Shown here: one piece after another, positions 41,512 to 50,273 of the stretch | Position numbering within the stretch: the stretch's first letter is position 1 | How the letters are laid out: every line of letters starts with the position of its first letter | Assembly: GCA_030625775.1 (NCBI GenBank) | Contig: DAOUQC010000007.1 | Coordinates: 41,782 to 105,781 of the forward strand | Length of the DNA stretch: 64,000 nucleotides | Source: Verrucomicrobiota bacterium | GTDB taxonomy: Bacteria > Verrucomicrobiota > Verrucomicrobiia > Verrucomicrobiales > DEV007 | Reading direction: 5' to 3' | The notes under the pieces: model-generated | What the model was told of the DNA's origin: nothing | The model's input: only the letters and a program-made list of their open reading frames with translations | Database searches by the model: none | Program-made: the position numbers and the translations under genes

Positions 41512-43554
41512 TCACTCAAAAGGCCAGTGAATGTGGCGGGGCCAGTAGGTGGGCATGGGAATGGAGCCGTCGTGTTTGTTCCAGTATCGCCGTAGCAATA
41601 GTGCGATGGTGGAGAGAATCAGGATCCAAAACAGCCATTTGAGCCAACGATAATCAGGTGGTGCCAGGGTTTGTACCCCGAAGGGCTGCGAAGGGAGGGA
41701 AAATTTTCCGCCGGTTCCAACAGTGAGGACACGGAACTCGTAGATGGCGGCTGGCTGTAATCCTTTGACCGTTGCATACATCATTTTGTCAGTTCGATTA
41801 AAATCGATGTTGTGAAAGGGAACCCAGACGCTTTCAATTGCGTAGTTGCTTTGATTGATAAGCATCTGTCGCATTTCCATTTCAAAGACCACCTGATCAG
41901 GAGAAGGAAGTTTCCATGCCAGGGTTAATTCGTGTCGCCCGGGTTTATGCAGTATAAAACCTGAAGCCCGTGGAATGCTGCCAGAGTATTTCCGGATGAC
42001 AAAATCCCGGGTGTAAAAACCGGTGGGGCTGCGAGGATCTTCACCTTTTTCAGGGTTTGGCAGTGGAGGTAAGGCGGCAGGAGTTGGTAGAGGCTGGTCT
42101 GCAGGGGAAGGTGGCTTCTGCTGCGGATTTCTAAGGTGAGGAGGCAGGGGAGTTTGCCCGGAAGTGGGGTTGGGATCTCTTACCAGTGCGGTAAGGGGGA
42201 TGCTGAAGGTATTCACATCAGTGGCAACTTCGATGACATCAGAGTAGAGCCCGAACTGCTTGGCCGGGGCCACAAAGTTGATGGTGAAAATGGCACTGGA
42301 TTGCGGGCCTACCGAATAAGTGGTCGGCTGGGATCCGTCTTGGTTTTTGGCGATGCGGAAAGGGGGGAGAATGCCCAGGCCGATGACAGTTCCAGAGCCT
42401 CCCAAATTTTTGAGCATAAATGTGCGACTGATGGTTTCCCCTGGATTGGCGGCGCCGAAATCGATACGTTTCAAGGAGGGGTCGGGAAGTTCGACCTGGA
42501 TGTGGGATGGACTGGCGCTTGCTTCAATTGGGATGTCCTGGACATATTGATTTGTGCTGATTTTCAGGCTTCCTTTAAAGCCCTGCACATCTTCTCTGGG
42601 AAGAGCAATGGTCACGGTTCTCGATTCTCCCGGGGGTATAGTGAGAGGGCTGTCAGTGAGGGAATGGTCACCCAGGTATTGGCTTCGGATGGGGGGGCGG
42701 ATCCTAAGTGAAATGGAACTGTTTGCCTGGTTTTTGATTTGGACTTGTCCCAGGCGGTTTTGGTTTTTTTTATTCCATTGCAGTTTCAGCTTTGGAGGGG
42801 TGGTCACAAAGGGGGCGAAGGCATTGCCAATAAAGGTGGTCACGGATTTTTCCTGGAAAGCGAAGTGGGAGTTGGAGTTGCCAACCTTTTCCGGGCGATA
42901 GCTGATCTTCAGGATTGTGCTGTTTCCAGGCAAAATAGATAATTTGCCGTTTGCAGGTTCTGTCAGTTCAAAGGGAGAGGGGAGTTGGACGTGTTTTTGG
43001 TATTCTATGTTCCCTTTGTTTTTCAAAAGAATCTCGCGGGTGGTTTTGTCACCAAGGGTCACGTTGCCAAAATCAATCGAAGCGGGAACTTCGATTTGCG
43101 CTTTTGGCTCGGATAGTTCGATAATGACCCGGACGGGTGCTGAGTAGTAACCCCCGGGATAGCGAGAGGAGAAGGAAAACATATCCAACTGCCCCTTGCT
43201 CTGGCTAGCGGCCTGATAGATGATGGTCGACAGGGTACGGTCTTCGGGAGCGGCTTGTGGGGTACCAAGGACACCGAGGACAGGGAAATCCCGAATGACG
43301 TATTCAACGGCGGCAGCTTTGCTTTTGGTCGTGCTGGAAAGGGCGATTCTCACAGTCTGACCTTTGACCACCTGGATCCGCATCGACTGTGGAGTGGGTT
43401 TTCCTAGATTTTTTTTGTAATCAAGGGCTTGTTGTCCTCTGCCTGCCGGGCTGATCAGCAAGGAGAAAAAAACTGCAAGCAGGCAAGAGTAGCTTGAGCG
43501 CCTGTATGGGGGCAGGTGCAACTGGGAAGCGGGTGATTGAAGAGAATAAAACAA
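41512..43554 (-). CDS. Exported, C-terminally anchored protein with ASH/HYDIN-like Ig and FN3-like domains
   Basis: A 680-residue protein. A hydrophobic signal (about 24-41) is followed by several immunoglobulin-like repeats of the ASH/SPD-2/HYDIN type: IDFGNVTLGDKTTREILLKNKGN at about 161 and RIDFGAANPGETISRTFMLKNLGG at about 365. A proline-rich linker spans about 465-505, then an FN3-like domain (VKGLQPAAIYEFRVLTVGTGG). A membrane helix at about 641-660 with a short basic tail ends the protein. This suggests a periplasmic scaffold tethered at the membrane. The start is a TTG with no good ribosome-binding site and may be wrong. Confidence 0.75.
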   Translation of the reverse strand: MFYSLQSPASQLHLPPYRRSSYSCLLAVFFSLLISPAGRGQQALDYKKNLGKPTPQSMRIQVVKGQTVRIALSSTTKSKAAAVEYVIRDFPVLGVLGTPQAAPEDRTLSTIIYQAASQSKGQLDMFSFSSRYPGGYYSAPVRVIIELSEPKAQIEVPASIDFGNVTLGDKTTREILLKNKGNIEYQKHVQLPSPFELTEPANGKLSILPGNSTILKISYRPEKVGNSNSHFAFQEKSVTTFIGNAFAPFVTTPPKLKLQWNKKNQNRLGQVQIKNQANSSISLRIRPPIRSQYLGDHSLTDSPLTIPPGESRTVTIALPREDVQGFKGSLKISTNQYVQDIPIEASASPSHIQVELPDPSLKRIDFGAANPGETISRTFMLKNLGGSGTVIGLGILPPFRIAKNQDGSQPTTYSVGPQSSAIFTINFVAPAKQFGLYSDVIEVATDVNTFSIPLTALVRDPNPTSGQTPLPPHLRNPQQKPPSPADQPLPTPAALPPLPNPEKGEDPRSPTGFYTRDFVIRKYSGSIPRASGFILHKPGRHELTLAWKLPSPDQVVFEMEMRQMLINQSNYAIESVWVPFHNIDFNRTDKMMYATVKGLQPAAIYEFRVLTVGTGGKFSLPSQPFGVQTLAPPDYRWLKWLFWILILSTIALLLRRYWNKHDGSIPMPTYWPRHIHWPFE

Positions 43555-43574
43555 AAGAGTCAGTTTTCAGCTAG

Positions 43575-44816
43575 CTAGGAAAGAACAAATCCCTGAAGGC
43601 GTTGACGAAGGAGATTGAGCGCGGCCCGGGTGGTGCGTATTTTAAAGGAAGAACGATCAAGGGGGAAATAAAATCGATGAGCAAAGGTGACCTCGTTTTT
43701 TGAGGCGAGGGCGATATAAACGGTGCCAACTGGTTTTTCAGGGCTGCCGCCGGTCGGGCCGGCGATGCCGGAAACGGCGAGGGCATGGTCGGCCTTGCTT
43801 ACCCGCAGGCAGCCTTCTGCCATGGAGCGAACGGTTTCATCACTGACCGCACCATGCTGTTCGATGAATTCGAGAGGAATACCCAGCATCTCTGATTTTG
43901 CCTCGTTGGCGTAGGTAATATAAGCACGCTTGAAAATTTCGGATGCACCAGAGACATCGGTGATAGTCGAAGCGATCAGGCCGCCGGTGCAGGATTCTGC
44001 GCTTGAGACGGTTTGTTTTTTTCCCAATAATAAATCGGCTACTATTTTTTCCAAAGGATCTTCGGATTCTGCGACAATTTCCCGTTTGAATTTTTGCCGG
44101 ATGAAAGCAGCTCCCTGTTCGAGGTCTTTTTCATTGCCGATCAGGCGCAGATCCACTTCACCGAGACGGCAGCAGTAGCCGACTTCGAGATCGGGCAGTG
44201 AATGAAAGTCATCATCCAGAGCGTGGGCCAGACTGGATTCTCCAATACCAATAATTTTGAAATTATGATAGCCTGGAGGGCTCGTCTTATTGCCGCGGAT
44301 ATTGGCCAGTCGCGGAACAACTTCGTCATTGAAAAGGGGAATGAGTTCCCGTGGTGGCCCCGGGAGCAGGAAGATGTGGGGAGACTGGGCAGCGACGGCA
44401 GGCAGGTAGATGCCAGGAGCAGTGCCCTTGGTATTGTGGAGAACTTCAGCTCCTTCGGGGATCAAGGCCTGGCTGAGGTTGGGGTCGGTGAGTTCGAGAC
44501 CACGGGATGAAAAAATATTTTTGATATGATCGAGAACACTTTGGTCGATTTTCAAGGAACGGTCCAGGAGTTTGGCGGTGATTTCGCAAGTGATGTCATC
44601 CGTTGTGGGTCCCAGTCCACCAGTGACAATGATGACGTCGGATAGCTCCATCGATTCGGCAAGGGCCTGTCGGATTTGTTCGCCGTCAGGGATGCAGACC
44701 TGGCGCTGCACACGCAGGCCAAGTTTGAAAAGTGCGTCACCGATGAAAGCGAGATGTGTGTTCACAACCCGGCCAAGCAGTAATTCTGTCCCAGTATTGA
44801 TGATTTCGATTTTCAT
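43575..44816 (-). CDS. cinA: CinA-family NMN deamidase/competence-damage-inducible protein
   Basis: A 413-residue full-length CinA. The N-terminal MoCF-like domain has IINTGTELLLGRVVNTHLAFI and DVIIVTGGLGPTTDDITCEI. The C-terminal deamidase domain has SSAESCTGGLIASTITDVSGASEIFKRAYITYANEAKSEMLGI. The C-terminal domain converts nicotinamide mononucleotide to nicotinic acid mononucleotide in NAD salvage; the N-terminal domain has ADP-ribose pyrophosphatase activity in studied members. ATG 44816 is chosen, since the upstream frame adds eight unfamiliar residues. rsfS is encoded just upstream on the same strand. Confidence 0.95.
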   Translation of the reverse strand: MKIEIINTGTELLLGRVVNTHLAFIGDALFKLGLRVQRQVCIPDGEQIRQALAESMELSDVIIVTGGLGPTTDDITCEITAKLLDRSLKIDQSVLDHIKNIFSSRGLELTDPNLSQALIPEGAEVLHNTKGTAPGIYLPAVAAQSPHIFLLPGPPRELIPLFNDEVVPRLANIRGNKTSPPGYHNFKIIGIGESSLAHALDDDFHSLPDLEVGYCCRLGEVDLRLIGNEKDLEQGAAFIRQKFKREIVAESEDPLEKIVADLLLGKKQTVSSAESCTGGLIASTITDVSGASEIFKRAYITYANEAKSEMLGIPLEFIEQHGAVSDETVRSMAEGCLRVSKADHALAVSGIAGPTGGSPEKPVGTVYIALASKNEVTFAHRFYFPLDRSSFKIRTTRAALNLLRQRLQGFVLS

Positions 44817-44886
44817 CACAGCGATGGTTCCCTCGCCCAACCGGCAGGAGGCTCAATGGGTGGCTGTCGGCGCTTATTGTGGAAAT

Positions 44887-45282
44887 TTATTCGTCAGTGG
44901 AATTTTCCGCTTCGGCAGACGAGATTTCGGGGCGAACCGTAGCTGCATCCGACCACAGATCTTCGAGTGAATAGAGATCACGTTTGTCATTGTGGAAAAT
45001 ATGCACAATGACATCACGATAATCGAGCACAATCCAGTGGCTCTCCGGGTTGCCTTCTGCGGCGTGTCTTTTCAAATTGTAATCGCTGTCCAGAGAGTGG
45101 GTGATCTCCCGGCGGATGGCTTTCAAGTGTGGGTGAGAGGTTCCACTGCAGATGACAAAGAAGTCGGCAATCGTAGAAATTCCCTGCAGATCGAGGATCG
45201 TAATGTCCTCGGCCTGAATTTCATCTGCACTTTTTGCAATCGCCTGGGCGAGCGCAAGTCCTTCTAGCTCAATTTCCGCCAT
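44887..45282 (-). CDS. rsfS: Ribosome silencing factor RsfS
   Basis: A 131-residue RsfS/YbeB/Iojap protein. Landmarks are ITILDLQGISTIADFFVICSGTSHPHLKAI, followed by E-G-N-P-E-S-H-W-I-V-L-D-Y and VIVHIFHNDKRDLYSLEDLWSDA. RsfS binds ribosomal protein L14 (uL14) and blocks subunit joining when nutrients are scarce. The acidic C-terminal tail of about 20 residues is an extension. It is divergent from the PQQ-type propeller gene. Confidence 0.96.
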   Translation of the reverse strand: MAEIELEGLALAQAIAKSADEIQAEDITILDLQGISTIADFFVICSGTSHPHLKAIRREITHSLDSDYNLKRHAAEGNPESHWIVLDYRDVIVHIFHNDKRDLYSLEDLWSDAATVRPEISSAEAENSTDE

Positions 45283-45386
45283 GGGAAAGGGATACGTGGA
45301 ATTTGGGATTTATCAAGGATGCATTGTCCTTAGGCTTGATGAAATTCGCATTTCACGCTTTTGAGCTTCGGTGTAGGGTGCGGCCG

Positions 45387-46865
45387 ATGATGAAAAATAC
45401 AAAAACCCCCTTTTGGCTGGTATTCGCTATCAGTTGTTTCTCGAGTCAGGTGTTATTGAGCCAGAATTTTACCGATCCTAAACCTCCGGAAGTTTTCAAA
45501 GTGACTGCGGATACGGCGGCTTCGGAGGCGAAAGCGTTTGATCGCTTGAAATTTCATGCAGCCCCGAATCCTCTGGTCAAAGGGGCGGTGACCGAGGATT
45601 GGCCCCGTTTTCTCGGACCGAATGATGACGGCACAACGGGTGAGACCAACCTGCGGGCAAGTTTTCCCGAAGGTGGACCGAAGGTGGTCTGGGAAATGGA
45701 AAAGGGGACCGGTTATACCTCGCCGGTGATCGTTGACGGGCGGCTGGTTTATTTTCATCGTATCGGTGACGAGGAAGTGATCGAGTGTCTGGAGCCAGCG
45801 ACGGGTAAGCGCTTCTGGAGTTTTTCTTATCCGGTGGAATACCGGGATCGTTACGGATACAGCAATGGGCCACGGGCCAGTGCGGTGATCAGCGAGGGGA
45901 AGGTTTACACCCTTGGAGTGAAGAGCATGCTCACTTGTCTGGACTTGAAAACCGGAACAAAACTCTGGCAACGGGATCTGGATGCCGATTTTGATGTCGC
46001 GGAGTATTTTTTTGGACATGGATCCTGTCCGTTACTTTATAAAGGAAAGGTAATCGTCAGCATAGGTGGAGCCAATGATCTGGCGGTGGCGGCCTTTGAT
46101 CAACATACGGGCAAACTTGTCTGGGGCACCAAGCACGAATGGCATGCGAGTTATTCTTCTCCGCTGGTGAAAACGTTGAGGGGAGAACCGAGGTTGTTAG
46201 TCTTGATGGGAGGTGACACCAAACCGCCCACCGGAGGTTTGCTGTGTATCGATCCGGAGAACGGCAAGTTGTTTGATGCCTTTCCCTGGCGGGCGGACAT
46301 GTACACATCGGTGAATGCAACCTCGCCGGTCGTTGTGGGGGATGACAAAGTGTATATTTCAGAATGTTACGTCAGTGGGGGTGTCATGGTGCAACTGGAT
46401 GAAAATCTAAAATGGCGTGAATTGTGGAAAGCGCCTGATTTCGGCATGCACTGGACAACACCACAGGTGAGTGACGGTTTTTTATATGGTTACCGTGGCC
46501 GTAACGAACCGGATGCCTGGTTGGCTTGTTATGAGATCGCTACGGGTAAAGAAAAGTGGCAGGAGGATTTGGAATGGAAGATTGATGTGAACGGGCGGGA
46601 TTACAAAATGAAGATGCTACGAGGCAGTTTGCTGCAGGCGGATGGTCGATTCTATTCGCTGGGAGAGTTGGGTTCTTTTGGGATCGTGGACTTGTCGTCG
46701 AAGGGCGCAGAGCTGAAAGAGGTGGTGCAATTGTTCAATGCTCGATCAACCTGGTCCCTGCCGGTGGTGAGTCAGGGATTGCTTTATATTTCCCAGCATG
46801 AAAAGGAACAAACAGGGGGAGCGGGGAGGCGGTTGATTTGTTATGATTTAAGGGCTGAAAAATAA
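45387..46865 (+). CDS. Exported PQQ-type beta-propeller protein
   Basis: A 492-residue protein starting at the ATG pair 45387/45390, where a signal peptide begins (LVFAISCFSSQVLLSQ); the open frame extends 51 codons upstream without a signal. The propeller repeats read GKRFWSFSYP, GTKLWQRDLD, GKLVWGTKHEW and GKEKWQEDLEW, the tryptophan-docking pattern of PQQ-like/BamB-like repeats. WPRFLGPNDDGTTGETNL at the mature N-terminus is typical of PVC 'PQQ-binding-like' proteins. Catalytic PQQ-dehydrogenase residues cannot be confirmed, so a structural or binding role is possible. The next gene starts within its stop codon (TAATG). Confidence 0.83.
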   Translation: MMKNTKTPFWLVFAISCFSSQVLLSQNFTDPKPPEVFKVTADTAASEAKAFDRLKFHAAPNPLVKGAVTEDWPRFLGPNDDGTTGETNLRASFPEGGPKVVWEMEKGTGYTSPVIVDGRLVYFHRIGDEEVIECLEPATGKRFWSFSYPVEYRDRYGYSNGPRASAVISEGKVYTLGVKSMLTCLDLKTGTKLWQRDLDADFDVAEYFFGHGSCPLLYKGKVIVSIGGANDLAVAAFDQHTGKLVWGTKHEWHASYSSPLVKTLRGEPRLLVLMGGDTKPPTGGLLCIDPENGKLFDAFPWRADMYTSVNATSPVVVGDDKVYISECYVSGGVMVQLDENLKWRELWKAPDFGMHWTTPQVSDGFLYGYRGRNEPDAWLACYEIATGKEKWQEDLEWKIDVNGRDYKMKMLRGSLLQADGRFYSLGELGSFGIVDLSSKGAELKEVVQLFNARSTWSLPVVSQGLLYISQHEKEQTGGAGRRLICYDLRAEK

Positions 46866-47374
46866 TGATTAATTACAGGGATATATTTATAAAGCTGGGA
46901 TGGCGTTTGGCGCTTGCTCTTATGGTTATTGGAGTTGGATCGCTGGTTATCAGTAAAGGCTTAGCTGCTGGTGGAGGTGCGGGTTCGATGGGCTATTTTA
47001 TATTAGGCATGTCTATATTTGTGGTGGCTGCCATGATCATGGGAAAACCGTTGGCCGGGGTGGTTGCTGAATTCCTGGGCAATCTTATCTATACAAGTGA
47101 GCATTATAGCAAGCCTCAACCGGTGTATGGCATCCCGGAAGCCAAGCGGCTAAAAGGTTTATTCCAGGAGGCGTTCGAAGGCTTCCAGAAACTTTCACAG
47201 GAACATCCTCAGGAACTGAGAGCGTATATCGAGATGATTGACATTGCGCTCGTGGAGATGAAAAATCAGGACCTCGCGAGCTCAGTTTACCATTGCGGTA
47301 TGGAGGTGTTGGGAAAACAGGAAGCGAGGGAGGCATTGACCAGGAAATACGAGGAATTAGTCGCGTGTAATTGA
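46865..47374 (+). CDS. Hypothetical membrane protein with a helical cytoplasmic domain
   Basis: A 169-residue protein with two probable membrane helices (about 13-33 and 42-60). A soluble helical C-terminal part of about 90 residues follows, resembling tetratricopeptide-like helices (LFQEAFEGFQKLSQEHPQELRAYIEMIDIALVEM). I do not recognise a family. It overlaps the propeller gene by one base, so the two products may act together. Confidence 0.65.
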   Translation: MINYRDIFIKLGWRLALALMVIGVGSLVISKGLAAGGGAGSMGYFILGMSIFVVAAMIMGKPLAGVVAEFLGNLIYTSEHYSKPQPVYGIPEAKRLKGLFQEAFEGFQKLSQEHPQELRAYIEMIDIALVEMKNQDLASSVYHCGMEVLGKQEAREALTRKYEELVACN

Positions 47375-47486
47375 AATCAGGTAACCAGTTGATTGTAAGG
47401 TGCCCGCTTACAAAATAAGGGAGCGTTTGTAATCGTAGTTTTTGTGATTGTGGGTAAAATTACGCAATCAAAGAAAAGGAGAAGGC

Positions 47487-47987
47487 ATGCGTAAGATTTT
47501 CATCATCAGCTTCATTGCGAACCTGGTTCTCATCGTGGCGGTTCTGTTTGTAGGGCCGGAGACAATGGCAATTCATTTTGGTGCAGGTGGAGAGCCGAAC
47601 GGATGGGCTTCTGCCGGGACCAACGCTCTCATCATGACGGGGGTAGATATGGTGCTTTTTGTGGCGTTCTTTTTTGCGCCTGGTTTGATGCGAGTCACAC
47701 CGGACCGATGGGTCAATCTGCCGAATAAGGACTACTGGTTGCAGGATGAGAACAGGGCTAAGTCGATGACGATGTTGTGTGAACAGCTTTACAAGTTGGG
47801 TGCTCTCATGTTCGCATTCATATTTGTGGTGGGCCTGTTGGTGTTGCAGGCAAACATGTCGGATCCTGTATTATTGCGTGAGGATTTGTTCTGGCCGCCT
47901 TTTATTTTTATTATGCTGTATTCGGTATACTGGACGGTGAGGGTCTATCGAATATTTCGTGTGCCGAAGGAGGCATTGGACAATTGA
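47487..47987 (+). CDS. DUF1648-like membrane protein
   Basis: A 166-residue membrane protein starting at ATG 47487 behind AAGGAGAAGGC. About four helices are predicted (3-22, 44-64, 102-122, 133-153). The MAIHFGAGGEPNGWAS segment after the first helix is the DUF1648 signature, also present in SdpI-type immunity proteins. The remainder of SdpI is not evident. The gap upstream (47375-47486) is AT-rich and may hold a promoter. Confidence 0.7.
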   Translation: MRKIFIISFIANLVLIVAVLFVGPETMAIHFGAGGEPNGWASAGTNALIMTGVDMVLFVAFFFAPGLMRVTPDRWVNLPNKDYWLQDENRAKSMTMLCEQLYKLGALMFAFIFVVGLLVLQANMSDPVLLREDLFWPPFIFIMLYSVYWTVRVYRIFRVPKEALDN

Positions 47988-48043
47988 TAATTGGAAATGG
48001 ACAGCGAAGAGGGGCGTGAGGATTATTTTAAGGTTTCAAACAA

Positions 48044-48931
48044 ATGGGTGGAGGTGCAGGCGCTAATATGACAACTATGGGAAAGGCAAAATGTAGGTTT
48101 ATGAGGCGTCGGCTGATTTTGCTTTTTGTATTGGTTTTTTTCACTGCTGCGAGCGGGTGGGCCTGGTGGCGACCGGCGCAACGTTTCGAGGTGAGTGATC
48201 TGGAGCTGGGTGAGTTGCGTTTGGTCACTTGGAACGTGGGTTATTTTGCCCCGGCAAAAAACAAGAATGTGCGGGATCTGGATATTGAGCGGATTGTCGA
48301 GGTGCTGAAACCGTTGACGGCCCAGGTGATTGTTTTGCAGGAGCTGAATTCGATGGAGCAAGCTAAAGCGATTGCCAGCAAATTGGGTAGTGATTGGTGT
48401 GCCCTTAGCGTGGAGACAGGACATCAGCAAACTCTTGCGGTGTTGTCCAGATTGCCGGGAGCGAAAGCGGAATCAAAGACGGCGGGGGGCAGATCAATGA
48501 TCGGGGTGTTTTTTCAGGGAGAGGATGACCGTGACGTATTTGCTCTGGGAGTTCATTCGCCTCATCCGGCGCGGGGTATGGAGGATACGGTGAATAATAT
48601 CAAAGGAGCTGTGTCATGGATGTCCGAGAGGAATGAGCCAATTAGAATCATGGCAGGGGATTTGAATTACAATTTTGATCCCGATCTGGCGGGGAAGGAG
48701 GGAGATGCTCTCTACAGTGAAGCGATGAGCGTTTTAGCTGATGGCACGGTTTCGATTGGTGAGACTTATTATGCGCACACTCGTATTGATCATGTGTTCC
48801 ATCACCCCGAGGGATTGAAAGTGGTGGAAGAAGGTTCGGGCATGGTGGACCTCATGATGCGCTTCGCCAAAGTGCCGGGCTGGAGGGATCACCGGCCGAT
48901 AGTGGCGACCTATGAGACCGGGGGTTGGTAG
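48044..48931 (+). CDS. Exported endonuclease/exonuclease/phosphatase-family hydrolase
   Basis: An EEP-superfamily protein with landmarks LRLVTWNVGYF, IVLQELNS, IMAGDLNYNFDP and a closing WRDHRPIVATYE. These provide the metal-binding glutamate, the aspartate and asparagine, and the final D-H pair. A hydrophobic N-terminal segment (LILLFVLVFFTAASGWAW) follows the start, so it is exported or membrane-anchored and may cleave phosphodiesters in nucleic acids or lipids. The start is uncertain: ATG 48044, 48068 and 48101 are all in frame, and 48101 gives the most compact signal peptide. It is convergent with the regulator gene. Confidence 0.8.
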   Translation: MGGGAGANMTTMGKAKCRFMRRRLILLFVLVFFTAASGWAWWRPAQRFEVSDLELGELRLVTWNVGYFAPAKNKNVRDLDIERIVEVLKPLTAQVIVLQELNSMEQAKAIASKLGSDWCALSVETGHQQTLAVLSRLPGAKAESKTAGGRSMIGVFFQGEDDRDVFALGVHSPHPARGMEDTVNNIKGAVSWMSERNEPIRIMAGDLNYNFDPDLAGKEGDALYSEAMSVLADGTVSIGETYYAHTRIDHVFHHPEGLKVVEEGSGMVDLMMRFAKVPGWRDHRPIVATYETGGW

Positions 48932-48984
48932 GTTCTCCCCTTTTTTCTGAGGTTTGAGTGAAACCGGCGTGAAATGTATCCAGA

Positions 48985-50175
48985 CTAGGTGTTTCTATAC
49001 TCTGACGGTGTTTGCCCCAATTGCTTGCGAAACAGACGTGATAAATCCTGGCTGGAATCGAAGCCGCATTCTTCGGCGATGCGGGTAATGGTCCAGTCGC
49101 TTTGTTGCAGGAGTTTTTTTACCTGATCAAGGCGGACGCGGGTGATTTCGGTTTTGGAGCTGTGCCCGACGGCGTTTTTGAAGCGGGCGGTGAAGCTGCT
49201 GCGCGACATGGGAATTTGGTCGATCACTTCGCTCACGGACATGGGACGAAGTGGAGCGTGCTGGCGGATGTAACGCAGCGCAGAGGCGATGAGTTCGTCG
49301 TCAAAGGAGAGGTAGTCAGTCGATTCGCGTGGGATGAGTTTGCGGCCTCCGCTGCGAGTGATTTTGGGGGCTTGAAAATTGGGCTCGGTGATCATGCGGT
49401 GCAGGATTGTGGCGGCGTCGTATCCAAATTTGTGATAGTCGATCTCGATACTGGTGAGTGGAGGTTGGCTGGATTCACAGACGATTTTGTCGTTCCAGAT
49501 TCCCATGATGGCAAGGTCGTCGGGGCAGCGCAGGCCCATTTCCTCGGCAGCTTGGGTAACAAGGGATGCAGTAACGTCGGTATTGGCGAGAATTCCTGTG
49601 GGGAGCTCGAGTTGCTTCAGGGATTGCTGGATAAAGTTAATAGCATTGCGCCAGTCTTTGCGGCTTCTCACCACGACGTCGGACATGTGTTGTTCCGTCC
49701 ATTCAAAAAGCTGACAGCTTTTCCCGGCTTTTTTGAGTAGTTGCTGGAAGGTGTGGGCGCGGCGATGGGCGGGCTCGAAACGTTCCGGGCCGAAGTAGGC
49801 AAAACGATCGAGTCCCAGACTGACCAAGTGTTCGGCGGCGAGTTGGGCGATCTGGATGTCGTCCCAGAAGATGATGGGTGCTCCGGGGTATTCGTCGAAC
49901 CAGCCGGTAGCGTTGACAACCGCGATGCCGGAGTCTTTCAGCCACGCGGCATCGAGGATGCGATTTTCACCGCTGAGCGGAATAATTCCGTCACCGGTCC
50001 ACTTGGAGTCAAGACTGACAGGGCGAGGGCCGAAGTGGAAGTCGCTGTCGACTTCCAGTTGCCAGTTTCCCACCGCACGGGAAAAATCGACGATGCCGTG
50101 GAAAATTTCGACGGCATAACTGGGGCCGGATTGCAGGGCGACGCCGATGCGCAGGTCTTGAGAGAATTTGGGCAA
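48985..50175 (-). CDS. XylR-like AraC-family regulator with a periplasmic-binding-type sensor
   Basis: A 396-residue transcriptional regulator. Residues about 8-280 have the LacI/XylR sugar-binding fold (RFAYFGPERFEPAHRRAHTFQQLL, GILANTDVTASLVTQAAEEMGLRCPDDLAIMGIWND). Residues about 295-396 are an AraC DNA-binding domain (MSRSSFTARFKNAVGHSSKTEITRVRLDQVKKLLQQSDWTITRIAEECGFDSSQDLSRLFRKQLGQTPSEYR). The E. coli relative XylR activates xylose genes. It is divergent from the sulfatase operon at 50274, with 98 bases between, so it is the likely regulator of that operon. The start is a TTG with a poor ribosome-binding site and could be misplaced. Confidence 0.92.
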   Translation of the reverse strand: MPKFSQDLRIGVALQSGPSYAVEIFHGIVDFSRAVGNWQLEVDSDFHFGPRPVSLDSKWTGDGIIPLSGENRILDAAWLKDSGIAVVNATGWFDEYPGAPIIFWDDIQIAQLAAEHLVSLGLDRFAYFGPERFEPAHRRAHTFQQLLKKAGKSCQLFEWTEQHMSDVVVRSRKDWRNAINFIQQSLKQLELPTGILANTDVTASLVTQAAEEMGLRCPDDLAIMGIWNDKIVCESSQPPLTSIEIDYHKFGYDAATILHRMITEPNFQAPKITRSGGRKLIPRESTDYLSFDDELIASALRYIRQHAPLRPMSVSEVIDQIPMSRSSFTARFKNAVGHSSKTEITRVRLDQVKKLLQQSDWTITRIAEECGFDSSQDLSRLFRKQLGQTPSEYRNT

Positions 50176-50273
50176 AATGCTACAAAATCGGGGTTAAATT
50201 GCTATTGTGGAAGTATCGCTTCATGGTGAGGTTCTGCAAGTCCAAAGCCCGCCCCAAAGCATCCCCCCGTTTC

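Noticed and set aside
48951..48965. GGTTT/AAACC hairpin between convergent genes
   Set aside because: The stem has only five base pairs and no T-run on either strand, so it is too weak to call.
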